The position numbers were made by a program, and so were the translations under genes. From Apium graveolens (Eukaryota; Streptophyta; Magnoliopsida; Apiales; Apiaceae), in NCBI RefSeq assembly GCF_009905375.1, contig NC_133655.1, positions 42,074,422-42,138,421 on the forward strand: a stretch of 64,000 nucleotides of DNA, given 5' to 3'. Positions 9,912-21,133 of this stretch are shown here, piece by piece; position 1 is the stretch's first letter; each line of letters opens with the position of its first letter. Below the pieces are notes generated by a model that saw only the letters and a program-made list of their open reading frames with translations, searched no databases and had not been told where the DNA came from.

Positions 9912-11084
9912 CTACTCGGAGTCATCATCATCATCACCCTCAGTGGGTGGAGTATTAGGCGGCGGGTATGCAGAGTCCTCACCAAAAACTGGCCACTGGA
10001 TATCAGCTCCAAGGCCTCGAAAAGCAGTCCCTAACGCAAGAGTGAGCTCCTGAGCAAACCTGCTCTGCGTCTCATACATAGCATCCATCCGCCGTGAAAG
10101 CCTCCTATACTGGGCATCACCCATCCCAACACCCTCCTGAGCTCTCGAAGAACCAGCCTCACCACGCCCTGGCCTAGCCATAGTAGCACCTCGTGCTGGA
10201 CGTCCTCCTGGAAGACGATAACCCAGCCCATGCTCCTCAGGCTCACCACCGGTCCACTCCTGCATCCCATTCAGAGTGCCAGAATCTATCGGAGCTGCTG
10301 GCAACTGCAACTGCTCATGAGCCGGCCAGTTCACTCCTACTGCTCGGCATAGCTTCGTAACCGTGAATGCATAAGGGATGTTCATATGCTTTGCTCCCCT
10401 CAAAAACTTCAGAATTCCTTGGTAGATAAACTCACCAAGCTCCACATAGTATTCCTCATTCAGAATTCCCCACAACAGCTGTGCTCTCTCAACTGTGACC
10501 TCGTGTGCATGTGAAGAAGGCAAAATATTAGCACATATAAATGCATTCCATGCACGGGTATACCTGTTCATGGCGATTGCCGGAAAGTGACGATACTCAT
10601 TATTGACTGGACTGCGGTTCCAAACTGTGCTCGGTCGACAGAGAGTCGCACAAATCAAATCCAAGTCGAAATCCTCAGCAGTCTTTTCATTCCAGTTCTC
10701 CTCCTCGGGCTTCCTCTCTCGCTGTCCAATCACACGGCGAATCGCCGCAAGATGATAATCAACCGTCAGCCCACGAACTACAGAAAACCCATTCTTTTCA
10801 ACCTTCGCGTTCGCGTAGAACTCGCGAACAACACTCATCGGTACTGCTTCGGGTGACTCACAAAAAGCTATCCACCCCTTCTCTGCAATCATGGGCAACA
10901 ACTCACCATCCCTCCCTGATGGTAAAAACCCCCTCTCCTTCAGAATCGGCTTCCCCAACAGCCTAGTGTACTCCTCCTCCGCAGCTCTGTCAGTTAACCG
11001 AGGCCTTGCAGCAGTACCCCTTGATGAATCAGCAGTAGGAACTGTGCTGCTGCTGTCAATAGTGCATGCTCTCTTGGGTGCCAT
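9912..11084 (-). CDS. Athila third ORF (env-position protein, 390 aa)
   Basis: A complete 390-residue frame from ATG at 11084 to the stop at 9912, in the position where retroviruses carry env. Residues about 30-230 (EEEYTRLLGKPILKERGF onward, then GWIAFCESPEAVPMSVVREFYAN and VERAQLLWGILNEEYYVELGEFIYQGI) match the domain annotated in plant genomes as putative plant transposon protein, common in Athila elements. I see no signal peptide and no clear membrane segment, so it is unlikely to be a classical envelope protein. The middle (about 275-310) is rich in G, R and P; the C-terminus ends in an acidic run. MAPKR at the start is basic, perhaps a nuclear signal. Athila-2 carries a broken homologue, also starting MAPKR. 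A TATA box lies 99 bases upstream. Function unknown. Confidence 0.85.
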   Translation of the reverse strand: MAPKRACTIDSSSTVPTADSSRGTAARPRLTDRAAEEEYTRLLGKPILKERGFLPSGRDGELLPMIAEKGWIAFCESPEAVPMSVVREFYANAKVEKNGFSVVRGLTVDYHLAAIRRVIGQRERKPEEENWNEKTAEDFDLDLICATLCRPSTVWNRSPVNNEYRHFPAIAMNRYTRAWNAFICANILPSSHAHEVTVERAQLLWGILNEEYYVELGEFIYQGILKFLRGAKHMNIPYAFTVTKLCRAVGVNWPAHEQLQLPAAPIDSGTLNGMQEWTGGEPEEHGLGYRLPGGRPARGATMARPGRGEAGSSRAQEGVGMGDAQYRRLSRRMDAMYETQSRFAQELTLALGTAFRGLGADIQWPVFGEDSAYPPPNTPPTEGDDDDDSE

Positions 11085-11181
11085 TGATTTGTGAATAAAA
11101 GTGTGTAAGAACTGATTTTTTGATGTTTATAAGAGGGTTTAAGTGTAGGAAGTTTGTGGGAGATATGTAGGATAGGTGTAT

Positions 11182-11420
11182 GTATATATAGGGTGTGGAG
11201 TAGGTTAAATTAGATTAGGAGTGGGGTTGAGGGATAAAATCATGGGGTAATGGGAAAAGAATTCGTGGGTTTATGGGCTGTGATGGGTTTTTGTGTTTTT
11301 TTTTTTTTCTGAACTGTAAAAAATTTTCTGGAACTCGACCCCTGCGCGGCCGCTCAGCATTTCTGCGCGGGCGCGCAGCAAGCTGCGCGGCCGCTCAGCA
11401 TAGCTGCGCGGGCGCGCAGA
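11182..11420 (-). promoter_or_regulatory. Probable internal promoter of the third ORF (Athila-1)
   Basis: In sense orientation a GC-rich block (11420-11343) carries two units with GCGCGGGCGCGC and GCGGCCGC, closely resembling the block upstream of the TATA box in the element's own LTR. About 150 bases downstream is a TATA box, CCTATATATACATA (TATA core 11190-11182), 99 bases before the ATG of the third ORF; a second TATAAA lies at 11131-11126. Athila-2 has the same order. Promoter function is inferred. Confidence 0.6.
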
Positions 11421-11499
11421 GGGTCTCTGGAATTTTTTTTTTCAGCCCCTGTTTCCTGATTTTTTTTGTGTTTTTGGATAGGTTATTAACTTCTAAGGG

Positions 11500-11577
11500 T
11501 TCCTGTAACAACAATTCATGGGTTGCCTCCCACGCAGCGCTTCTTTTTCGTCATTAGCTTGACGTTCCGTACCTTTC
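11500..11577 (-). other. Conserved motif between pol and third ORF
   Basis: Just after the pol stop, the plus strand reads GGGTTGCCTCCCA followed by AGCGCTTCTTT (11519-11550). The same words occur at 51704-51732 in Athila-2. From memory this string is common in plant Athila-type elements. No function is known to me; possibilities are an RNA structure or a splice-related signal. Confidence 0.55.
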
Positions 11578-14500
11578 TCAAGTAGTCAACAAAATGGCAC
11601 TAACCACCTCTCGGTTTGCCATGTCCCCATAGTAGTGCTTCAACCGCTGACCGTTAACCTTGAATGCTTGGTCCGAATCATTCTCAAAAATTTCCACCGC
11701 TCCATGTGGAAACACAGTTTTGACAATAAAAGGTCCAGACCACCTTGATTTCAACTTCCCAGGAAAAAGTCGGAGCCGAGAGTTGAATAACAGAACTTGT
11801 TGCCCTGGCACAAATAACTTAGGATGTAGCTTCCTATCGTGCCACCTCTTCACCTTTTCATTATACATTTTGTTATTCTCGTATGCTTGAAGTCGAAATT
11901 CATCAAGTTCATTAAGCTGAAGCATTCTTTTCTTACCAGCTGCATCTAAATCCAGGTTCAATTTCTTCAATGCCCAGTAGGCCTTATGCTCAAGCTCCGC
12001 CGGTAGATGACATCCCTTACCGTACACCAACTGAAACGGTGACATCCCAAGTGGAGTTTTATATGCTGTTCTGTAAGCCCAAACAGCTTCATCGAGCTTT
12101 AAAGACCAATCCTTCCTTGACGGACAAACAACCTTCTCTAGAATACGCTTTATCTCTCTGTTAGACACTTCCGCTTGACCATTTATTTGCGGATGATAGG
12201 CAGTAGCTACTCGATGATTCACATTATAACGCTGCATCATAGAAGTGAACTTACGGTTGCAAAAATGCGATCCTTCATCACTTATGATTACCCGAGGGGT
12301 TCCAAACCTTGTGAAAACTTGCTTATGAAGAAAATTTAGTACTACCTTTGCATCATTTGTCGGTAAAGCTTTAACTTCGACCCATTTTGAGACATAATCG
12401 ACTGCCAGCAAGATGTACTGATTATTGCAAGACGAGATAAAAGGCCCCATGAAATTGATTCCCCACACATCAAAGACCTCGACTTCAAGCATCACATTTA
12501 ATGGCATCTCATCCTTCCTTGACAAATTTCCCACTCTTTGGCAACGATCACACCTTAAAACAAACTGATGAGCATCCTTGAACAAAGTAGGCCAGAAAAA
12601 CCCTGCTTACAGAATACGAGCTGCCGTCTTCTCACCTCCATAGTGTCCACCATAAACCGTGGAATGGCAGTCTCGTAATATCCCCTCCGTCTCACAGAAC
12701 GGGATACATCTCCTAATGATCTGATCAGCTCCCAGTCTAAACAAATATGGTTCATCCCACATATACCACTTCACCTCATGCAAAAACTTCTTCTTTTGAG
12801 CGGATGTCAAATTAAGCGGCATTATATTGCTGACAAGATAGTTTACAATATCTGCAAACCATGGTTCTTCCTCCTGAATTGCAAACAACTGCTCATCTGG
12901 AAAAGATTCATTGATTAACGTCCTATCTTGTGAAGTAGAATCGGGATTCTCCAACCTAGAGAGATGGTCAGCTACTTGATTCTCAGTACCTTTTCTATCT
13001 TTGATCTCTAACTCAAATTCTTGAAGTAAAAGCACCCAACGAATGAGTCTCGGCTTTGAATCCTTCTTAGAAACCAGATAGCGAATAGCTGCATGATCAG
13101 TGAATACTGTCACTTTCGTACCAAGCAGATAAGATCGAAATTTCTCAAAGCCAAAGACTATAGCCAAAAGCTCCTTCTCAGTAGTGGTGTAGTTCAATTG
13201 GGCCCCATTTAAAGTCTTACTCGCATAGTAGACCACATGGAAGAGATTTTTCTTGCGCTGTCCCAGAACTGCACCTACCGCATAGTCACTCGCGTCACAC
13301 ATCATCTCAAACGGTTCTGTCCAATCTGGTGCTGTAATAACTGGTGCAGTGATCAAACTCTTCTTGTGAGTCTCGAATGCTGCCAAACATTCATCATCAA
13401 ATTTGAAAGGCACATCTTTCTCAAGCAAATTGCACAATGGCTTAGATATCTTTGAAAAGTCCTTGATGAATCGCCGATAAAAACCCGCATGACCGAGAAA
13501 ACTACGGATTCCTTTCACAGAATTGGGTGGGGGAAGATTTTCAATGACTCCCACCTTGGCCTTGTCCACCTCCAGACCCTTGCTAGAGACCTTATGCCCA
13601 AGGATAATGCCTTCACGCACCATAAAATGACATTTCTCCCAATTAAGCACCAAATTAGTTTCCACGCATCTTTTGAGTACGGCGCGCAGATTATTCAAAC
13701 ATTCATCATATGAGTGTCCAAAGACGGAGAAGTCATCCATGAACACTTCGACGTTATTTCCAATCATGTCAGAGAATATAGCCATCATACATCTCTGAAA
13801 GGTGGCCGGGGCGCCACATAACCCAAACGAAACTCTACAAAAAGCAAATGTGCCAAATGGACAAGTGAAGGTAGTCTTTTCCTGATCCTCTGGTGCAATA
13901 CAAATCTGATTATACCCGGAATAACCATCCAGAAGACAAAAATACTCATGTCCCGCCAATCTGTCAAGCATTTGATCAATGAATGGGAGAGGGAAGTGAT
14001 CCTTCCTTGTGGCTTTGTTCAATTTTCTATAATCCATGCATACTCTCCATCCTGTAACTGTTCGAGTAGGGATGAGCTCATTCTTTTCATTTGCGACCAC
14101 AGTGATACCTCCTTTCTTAGGTACACATTGCACGGGGCTCACCCACGAGCTGTCAGAAATAGGATAAATGATGCCTGCATCTAGCCATTTCAGAATTTCT
14201 TTCTTCACCACCTCCTTCATGATGGGATTCAGTCTTCGTTGCTGTTCCACAGTTAGCTTACTACCTTCCTCTAGCAGAATTTTATGCATACAATATGAAG
14301 GACTTATCCCCTTGATGTCTGCTATGGTCCATCCTAAAGCAGATTTGAATTCTCTCAAAATCCTTAAGAGCTTGTCTTCCTCACTACCTGAAAGGTCAGC
14401 TGAAATAATAACAGGTAACGTAGATGAATCACCTAAAAAAGCATACCTCAAGTGTTCAGGTAATGGTTTGAGCTCCAAGGTAGGTGCTTCCTCTATTGAT

Positions 14501-15858
14501 GGTTTGAGCTTCCCTTCAGCATTCTTAAGGTCAGAAGTACCAAGAGATTCAAATGGTATGTCGAGCTTTCGCTTCCATGGAGAAGCGTTCAGATATTGTA
14601 ATTGCTCGTTGCTATCTTCATCATCGCTGTCAAAATCCCCCACTAAGGCCTTTTCCAATGCATCAGACATTAGCATGTGATCGAGTTCCGAAGTAACCGC
14701 ATAATCAATCACATCCACTTTTAAGCACTCCTCATCTTCTGTAGGGAATTTCATTGCCTTGAATACGTTGAAGGTCACATCCTGATCTTGGACCCGCATA
14801 GTAAGTTCCCCTTTTTGCACATCTATCAAAGTACGGCCAGTAGCCAAGAAAGGCCTCCCCAAGATTATGGGAATCTTCTTATCTTCCTCAAAATCCAGAA
14901 TAACAAAATTAGCAGGAAAGAAGAGCTTATCCACCTTGATGAGCACATCCTCCACTATGCCCCTTGGGTAAGTAATGGAACGGTCCGCCAATTGTAGCGA
15001 CATGTATGTGGGTTTTGGATAAGGCAGATCCAGCTTTTTAAAGATCGATAACGGCATCAGATTAATGCTTGCTCCCAAATCACAAAGGCACTTGTCAAAA
15101 GTTAGATTGCCAATGGTGCAAGGAATGGTGAAGCTTCCTGGATCTTTCAGTTTTGGTGGTAACTTTTGCTGCAGAACAGCGCTGCATTCTTCCGTGAGAG
15201 CAACGGTTTCAAGGTCATCCAGTTTCACCTTCCTTGAAAGAATAGTCTTCATAAACTTCGCATAACTAGGCATTTGTTCCAGAGCCTCAGCGAAAGGTAT
15301 ATTGATGTGAAGTTTCTTGAACACCTCCAGAAACTTCCCGAACTGTCTATCCAGCTTTTGTTGCTGCAATCTCTTAGGAAAAGGTGGTGGAGGATAGAGC
15401 TGTTTCTCCCCTGTATTAGCCTCAGGTAGAGTGTGTTCAACAGTAGTCTTCTTTGGTTCCGCCGCTTTCTCCTTTTGCTTAGATTCTTCATCTCTAACTT
15501 CAGCTTCGACTTCTTTTGCCTTTTCAGCATCAACTACTTTTCCAGACCTTAAGGTAATAGCCTTGACTTGCTCTTTAGCTTCCTTCCTGCCTGGTACTTC
15601 CGTGTCACTGGGAGGAGTGCCAGGTTGATGATTGAGCACTGCATTGGCTAATTGACCGATTTGATTTTCCAAGGTCTTGATAGAAACCGCCTGACTCTTG
15701 TACAACATCTTAAGTTCCTCAAAATCAGCACTAGTAGGTGCAGCTACACTTCCCTGTTGAGGATATGATTGCCTTGTAGCATACTGCTGTGGTTGCTGGA
15801 ATCCAGGTGGGTTAAACTGTTTACTCACTCCTTGCTGATATGGTGGCTGAATAGCATT
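11578..15858 (-). pseudogene. Athila-1 pol (protease, RT, RNase H, integrase)
   Basis: Same frame as gag, running 15858 to the stop at 11578, with one internal stop (TAA, 12607-12609). Protease: CDLGASINLMP near residue 248 of the 1073-residue first part. Reverse transcriptase: VCMDYRKLNKATRKDHFPLPF, then FMDDFSVFG near residue 696. RNase H: MCDASDYAVGAVLG near residue 840 and [10 protein letters not shown]. Integrase: HHCC zinc finger with CDRCQRVGN, then the core. The stop falls where Athila-2 has CAA for Gln (LLQAGFFWP). The first integrase catalytic aspartate, normally in GIDFMGPF, is Asn (GINFMGPF, about 12455). The second (IISDEGSHF) and the glutamate ([12 protein letters not shown]) remain. 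So even with readthrough the integrase should be inactive. Confidence 0.92.
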
Positions 15859-16944
15859 CTAATTATTTCCCCAGCTGAAATTTGGATGATTTCTGTTGTT
15901 AGGATGATAGGTCGCTGGCACAGGCTGCTGTTGTCGCTGATAATTATTCACATACTGAACAGATTCGTTGACAAGAGAACACTGATCCGTAGCATGAGAA
16001 CCTGCACAAAGCTCACAAACCATAGCTATTTGATTAACTCCATACGTAGCCAATGAATCAACCTTTATTGATAGCGCTTGGAGCTGGGCTGCAATAGCGG
16101 TGGCTGCATCAACTTCCAGAATACCTGCTACCTTGCCTGACGTCATCCTCTGAGTTGGGTTTTGATGCTCATTTGCAGCCATCGTCTCGATAAGATTATA
16201 CGCCTCAGTATAGCTTTTAGCCCATAAGGCGCCTCCAGCTGCTGCATCGAGCATGGGCCGAGATTGGGCCCCCAAACCATTATAAAAACCAGTGATTACC
16301 ATCCAATCCGGTATTCCATGATGTGGACATTTTCTCAACATTTCCTTGTAGCGTTCCCAAGCCTCGCACATAGATTCTGTAGGTTGCTGCGCAAACTGAG
16401 TAAGAGCACTCCTCATAGCAGCAGTCTTTGCCATTGGATAAAACTTTACCAGAAACTTTTGCGCAAGATCTTGCCACGTAGTGATGGACCCAGCTGGTTC
16501 AGAATGTAACCAGTCTTTAGCCTTATCCCTCAGTGAGAATGGGAAAAGCCTCAACTTGATAGCCTCATCAGTCACGCCATTATACTTAAAAGTGCTGCAG
16601 ATCTCGACAAAATTCCTTATATGCATGTTGGGGTCTTCAGTTGCCGCTCCTCCAAAAGAAACAGAATTCTGCACCATCTGAATAGTGCCCGGCTTGATTT
16701 CAAAGGTGTTAGCTTGAATAGCCGGATGAAGGATGCTTGACTGAATGTCATCAATTTTAGGCCGAGAAAAATCCATAAGAGCTGGATCAGCTTGATCAAT
16801 ACGATCTCCCATATTTACTGGTTCTTTCTGCTCAGTTCCTGAATCCGAATCCTCAAAATCTAACTTCTCCGGAGTATCAAGAACTTCGTCTTTCTCCTCA
16901 GCTGTATCTAAGGTCCTCTTGCGAGCACGAGAACGAGTTTGCAT
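15859..16944 (-). pseudogene. Athila-1 gag (361 codons, then in-frame TAG)
   Basis: Starts MQTRSRARKRTLDTAEEK at 16944, 140 bases inside the primer site. The retrotransposon Gag core is at about residues 115-215 (DPNMHIRNFVEICSTFKYNGVTDEAIKLRLFPFSL, then DLAQKFLVKFYP). A short zinc knuckle CELCAGSHATDQC lies at residues 310-322. A TAG at 15859-15861 interrupts the frame; the reading frame continues unchanged into NAIQPPYQQG and pol. Athila-2 has no stop at this point, so the TAG is most simply a mutation, though a programmed readthrough cannot be excluded from one copy. Gag would form the particle and package element RNA. Confidence 0.9.
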
Positions 16945-17061
16945 AAACGCTTGCTAAAGTACCTGAAACACAACCGAAAAGAGTAAGTAACTACTACGTC
17001 CTAATCACTGAGTCCTAATGACCAATGATGGTAAGTACATAAACTAAACAAATACGCCGAG

Positions 17062-17079
17062 TCCCCGGCAGCGGTGCCA
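17062..17079 (-). other. Athila-1 primer binding site (Asp-tRNA)
   Basis: The plus strand TCCCCGGCAGCGGTGCCA equals the 3' end of plant tRNA-Asp(GTC), TCCCCGGCAACGGCGCCA, at 16 of 18 bases. It lies six bases inside the 5' LTR. Asp-tRNA priming is typical of Athila elements. Confidence 0.85.
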
Positions 17080-17085
17080 AAAACT

Positions 17086-18545
17086 TGTTAGGGCGAAATC
17101 ACGCATTAATATTCACGCAAGTATACGTGTTCGCAAGTAATATAGAATACTTTCTAGTTCGTTCCCTCAGAGACTCAGACTAAGTTATTGTCTAATTAAA
17201 CTCACTCACCAATGTATGATTACTTCTCAATGTTAAGATAACACTTAAAATTGTTGATTAAATATTAACTATAATTAACTACTTAATTAACCACTTAACT
17301 AACACTTCAATTTATCAATAATAAAACACTCATGAGATCACAACTTCATTATTACTTCCTTCTATAGCCATTGTTATTACCTTTAACATGTGACAGTGAT
17401 GATATTAATCGAATAACACGAAACTGATAAAAGCCAACTTTCATTGTACTAATACCATTCTACCAAACATCCATAATTAAGATAGAAGTTGAATAGTCAT
17501 CAATCATGTTGAGTTCCTATATGTCTACAGAAATTGACAACACAACGATTTAAGCACAAGTTATTCCTTTTGATTACATAGGGCAAATAAAACTGTTAGA
17601 GTTACCCACTAATCATGCACAACGTACATGAACCTATGCTAGCATGGCAAGTTCTAAATCTCAAGATCCACCATCGCTTCACAAGAGATTAACACCCTAT
17701 CTTATATGTTCGCGACGCACATAAGACGAATACGCACAACCAATACTAGATATCATGCAATCATCACACACTAAAGTATTAAACAATTAACTAAAGAATT
17801 CCATAATAAATCCGTTGCAACCCCATGATCACGATTAGCCCATAATAGAACTTATCGCCATCATGGGTTCATATGAAATCATGATAAACAACACAAGAAA
17901 ATAATAACTAAACTAATTATATTAAAACAGAGTACGTCACAAGAGTAAATAAGTCAAAGCAAGAAAACTAGCATCCAACGTTACAACGAAACAAGAATCA
18001 CAAGAAAATATGCTCCCCCTTCGCTGCAGTGTGCTAAATCGGTCTTCTTCCTTATCTCCTTTGCTTCTTGCGCAAAAACACAATCTAAAACATAATCTCC
18101 TTCTTATCCTCTATGAAAACGTCTCAAATCTACTTATATAATAGTCCCATAAACTCAGATTACATAGAAGTTGGAAGCCAAACAGAAGTAGAAGTCTAAA
18201 ATAATTCAGCTTTTTCCCCGACCCTGCACGGCCGCTCAGCATTTCTGCGCGGGCGCGCAAGGCTGCTGCGCGGCCGCTCAGCATTGCTGCGCGGGCGCGC
18301 AGGACCCTACTGGAAAAAATCCAGGTTTGCTCCGTTTCTTCGCCGTAATCTGCCCGTTCTTTTCCTCTCGCAATGGTGAACACATGCCAAGGCTTATTCT
18401 TGATGATTCCTCCTCCGAAATGCAACTAATACCCTGAAATGCATAAACATTAGAAAAACGCATCAAATACACAAAATACTTGATTTTAAGACACCAATTT
18501 AAGCCATTTTAAGACGTTCTAAGTGGTATAAAATGCCACTTATCA
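17086..18545 (-). repeat. Athila-1 5' LTR
   Basis: Partner of 7309-8769. GC-rich block at about 18226-18302 and TATA box at 18144-18131 in sense direction. By-eye differences between the two LTRs are almost all transitions (for example 7335 C versus T, 7367 C versus T). Followed by the right-hand GTAGA duplication at 18546-18550. Confidence 0.93.
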
Positions 18546-18550
18546 GTAGA

Positions 18551-20331
18551 TTGATTCAGGAGCAACGAGTCATGTATGTAAAGATCTTCGTTGGTTCATA
18601 GACTTTCAACCAATCGAAGATGGATCTATCTTAAAGATGGGGAATGTTGCAACTGAACCGATCAAAGGACTAGGAAATTTCAAGCTAGTTTTTACCTCTA
18701 GAAAATGTATATTATTAAATAATGTGTTGTATGTTTCGGGGATTCGAAAGAATCTCTTGTCTGGTGTTGTATTAAATAATCATGGATATAAACAAGTTTA
18801 TGAAAGTGACAAGTATATCTTGTCAAAACATGGTAATTTTGTTGGCTTTGGCTATTTATGTAATGGTATGTTTATGTTGAATGTAAATACTCCATTTAAT
18901 AAGAATCTGCTTGTATGGCTTCTACTAGTACTAGCAATAGTTTGAATAAATCAGAATTATGGCATGCTAGACTAGGACATGTACATTATAAAAGAATAAA
19001 GGATATGTTTAAAATGAGTCTCATACCTGCTATTGATTTAAACTATGAAAAATGTAAAACATGCATGTTGACAAAGATAACTAGAATGTCCTTTAAAGTT
19101 GCTAATATGGTGTCTGATGTATTAGAACTAATACATAATGATATATGTATTTTCATTCTACACCATCATTAGGAAATAAAAGGTATGTAGTTACTTTTAT
19201 TGATAATACTTCTAGATATTGTTATGTATATTTGTTGCATACAAAGGATGAAGCTGTTGACTTCTTTAAAATATATAAAGAAGAAGTAGAGCTACATCAG
19301 AGTACCATGATTAAAAATCTACTTACTGATAGAGGAGGAGAGTATTATGATCCGGTATATTTTCGATCTACTGGTATAATACATCAAACCACGGCTCCTT
19401 ATACACCACAACAAAATGGTGTGGCAGAAAGAAAGAATAGGACCTTGAAAGAAATGGTTAATTCCTTGTTATTCTACTCGGGTTTGAGTGAGGGTTTTTG
19501 GGGTGAGGCTATGTTAACATCCTGTTACTTATTGAATCAAATTCCTAGTAAGAGAAATAAGATTACCCCTTATGAACTTTGGTACAAATAGTCACCAAAA
19601 TTGAGTTTTCTGAGAGTTTGGGGATGTAGAGCAGTTGTAAGACTCACTGAACAAAAAAGAAGAAACTTGGGTGAATGAGGTATAGATTGTATTTTTGTTG
19701 GTTATGCTGAGCATTCTATCTCATATAGATTTTATGTGTTAGAATCAAATGACTATGTATCTGTGAACTCGATTATTGAGTCAAGAGATGCTATCTTTGA
19801 TGAAAACAGATTTACGTCTATGCCTAGGCCAAGGAACATGCTTCAGAATTCTTATAGTAGGAACTCAGTTTCTACTGAAGATGTTCATGGACCGTCTAAA
19901 CCAAGGAGAAGCACTAGAGCTAGAAAAGTGAAGTCTTTTGGAGATGATCTTCATCTTTATCTAGTTGAAGGTTCTAGAGATGAAATTGAATATCAATACC
20001 AATATTGTTTTATTATTGAGGATGATCCAAAAACTTTTAGTGAAGCTATGACATCAAGGGATGTTGCATTCTGGAAAGAAGTTATCCAGGATGAGATGGA
20101 TTCTATCATGAATAATAATACATGGGAATTGAGTGATCTGCCCCCTGGCCGTAAAGCATTGGGAAACAGATGGATCTTCAAAAGGAAAATGAAGGTGGAC
20201 GGTACAATAGATAAGTTTAAAGCTAGATTGGTTATCCAAGGATTTAGACAAAAAAAGGGATTGATTATTTTGATACTTATGCTCATGTTGCTAGGATTTC
20301 CACTATTAGGTTGTTAATAACACTTGCTGCT
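18551..20331 (+). pseudogene. Copia element A: protease end, integrase, RT start (3' half)
   Basis: Continues the gag interrupted at 7308. The protease continues with ATSHVCKDLRWFIDF-like residues. The Gag-pre-integrase motif is LWHARLGHVHYKRIKDM, with CKTC for the zinc finger. Integrase core: D in IHNDIC, D in LTDRGGEY, E in NGVAERKNRTLKE. Then WGCRA, the proline-rich linker PSKPRRSTRARK, and the start of reverse transcriptase: NNNTWELSDLPPGRKALGNRWIFKRKMKVDG and KARLVIQGF. Several stops (for example 19589, 19678) and frameshifts break it. The coding sequence is cut at 20331 by the Sirevirus-like element, and the catalytic RT domain, RNase H and 3' LTR are not found on the other side. Confidence 0.87.
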
Positions 20332-20929
20332 TGTTAGTCTCACACATTGTAGAAGGGGGTTGAATACAATGTTTATCACAATCAAATCGAATATAAGAAC
20401 ACAGAAAAAAGATTTTATTTAACACAATAAACTCTGTTACAATATGGAACTGTCCTCTCTCAGTGATGAACAACTTATCACGAGAGCTGCTAGGGTTACA
20501 ATGAATAATAACTTCGATTATGATAACACATATAGTGTAAACCTTATGTCTGTGTTTATATACTACACATTTACAAGATAAATTCTAATTGATATGGAAT
20601 ATAATTTTGCTTCTTAAAATATATCAACTAGTTATCTTTTCTTCCAAGTATTCTATTCTCCATAATATTCCTTCTTCATGCATATCTCTTCTTGCGTTTG
20701 TCTTGATCTTCTTTCCTTTTAATCAGCCGCCTTCCTTATCTGAAAGTCTCCTTAAGTCCTGATATTATCTCCTGATAAATATCTCTTGATAACTTAATTT
20801 CTGACAACTTAAGTTCTGACTTCAGTATAAGTACTGATTTCCAGTAGAGTACTGATTTGTCCTGTTAAGTAAGATCTGAAAACTAAACATAAATCATATT
20901 AGTCATGACATTATCAAATATATCTAACA
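20332..20929 (-). repeat. Sirevirus-like 3' LTR
   Basis: Starts TGTTAG and ends CTAACA. Its first 280 bases match 27091-27357 of the other LTR at about nine in ten or better. It is complete, so it serves as reference for the rearranged 5' LTR: the segment 20625-20663 appears inverted there. Confidence 0.88.
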
Positions 20930-20967
20930 ATCTCCCCCAACTTGTAAATTATCATAATATACAAGTT
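20930..20967 (-). promoter_or_regulatory. Sirevirus-like polypurine tract with adjacent hairpin
   Basis: In sense orientation an 8-bp stem AACTTGTA/TACAAGTT (20967-20960 and 20946-20939, 13-nt loop) abuts GGGGGAGAT, which touches the LTR at 20929. The tract primes plus-strand synthesis. Repeated polypurine motifs and inverted repeats have been reported for Sireviruses. The loop here is not the RGGA type seen in the Gypsy elements. Confidence 0.65.
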
Positions 20968-21133
20968 TAACAGATATTTAATGATGTAAAAAACATTAAG
21001 TATAAATGCATGAAAATTTGACTAGATAACTACAACTTACATTCCTTGTAGCTTTACCATTCTCAAGGTCTGATAAAAGCTTTAGTCTGTATAGACATCA
21101 GAATTTAAGCAGTTGTAGATCTTTGACTTGGCT

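Larger units (their letters stand above)
7309..18545 (-). mobile_element. Athila-1: complete Ty3/Gypsy retrotransposon, Athila lineage
   Basis: An 11.24 kb element with two 1.46 kb LTRs that begin TG and end CA, flanked by the 5-bp duplication GTAGA (7304-7308 and 18546-18550). It is read on the minus strand: 5' LTR 17086-18545, primer site, gag, pol, a third ORF, a 1.1 kb non-coding region, polypurine tract, 3' LTR 7309-8769. Asp-tRNA priming, FMDDFSVFG in reverse transcriptase, and a plant-transposon-type third ORF point to the Athila lineage. By eye the two LTRs differ at roughly 20 sites in 1.46 kb, mostly transitions, so the insertion is fairly recent. It split Copia element A at its gag-protease junction. 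Confidence 0.95.

Noticed and set aside
14168..14680. 170-codon plus-strand frame
   Set aside because: It is the antisense of Athila-1 pol, with serine-rich composition from reversed codons.
17062..17079. tRNA-Asp and tRNA-Met matches as possible tRNA genes
   Set aside because: Only 12-18 bases matching the tRNA 3' end are present, next to LTR edges. They are primer binding sites.
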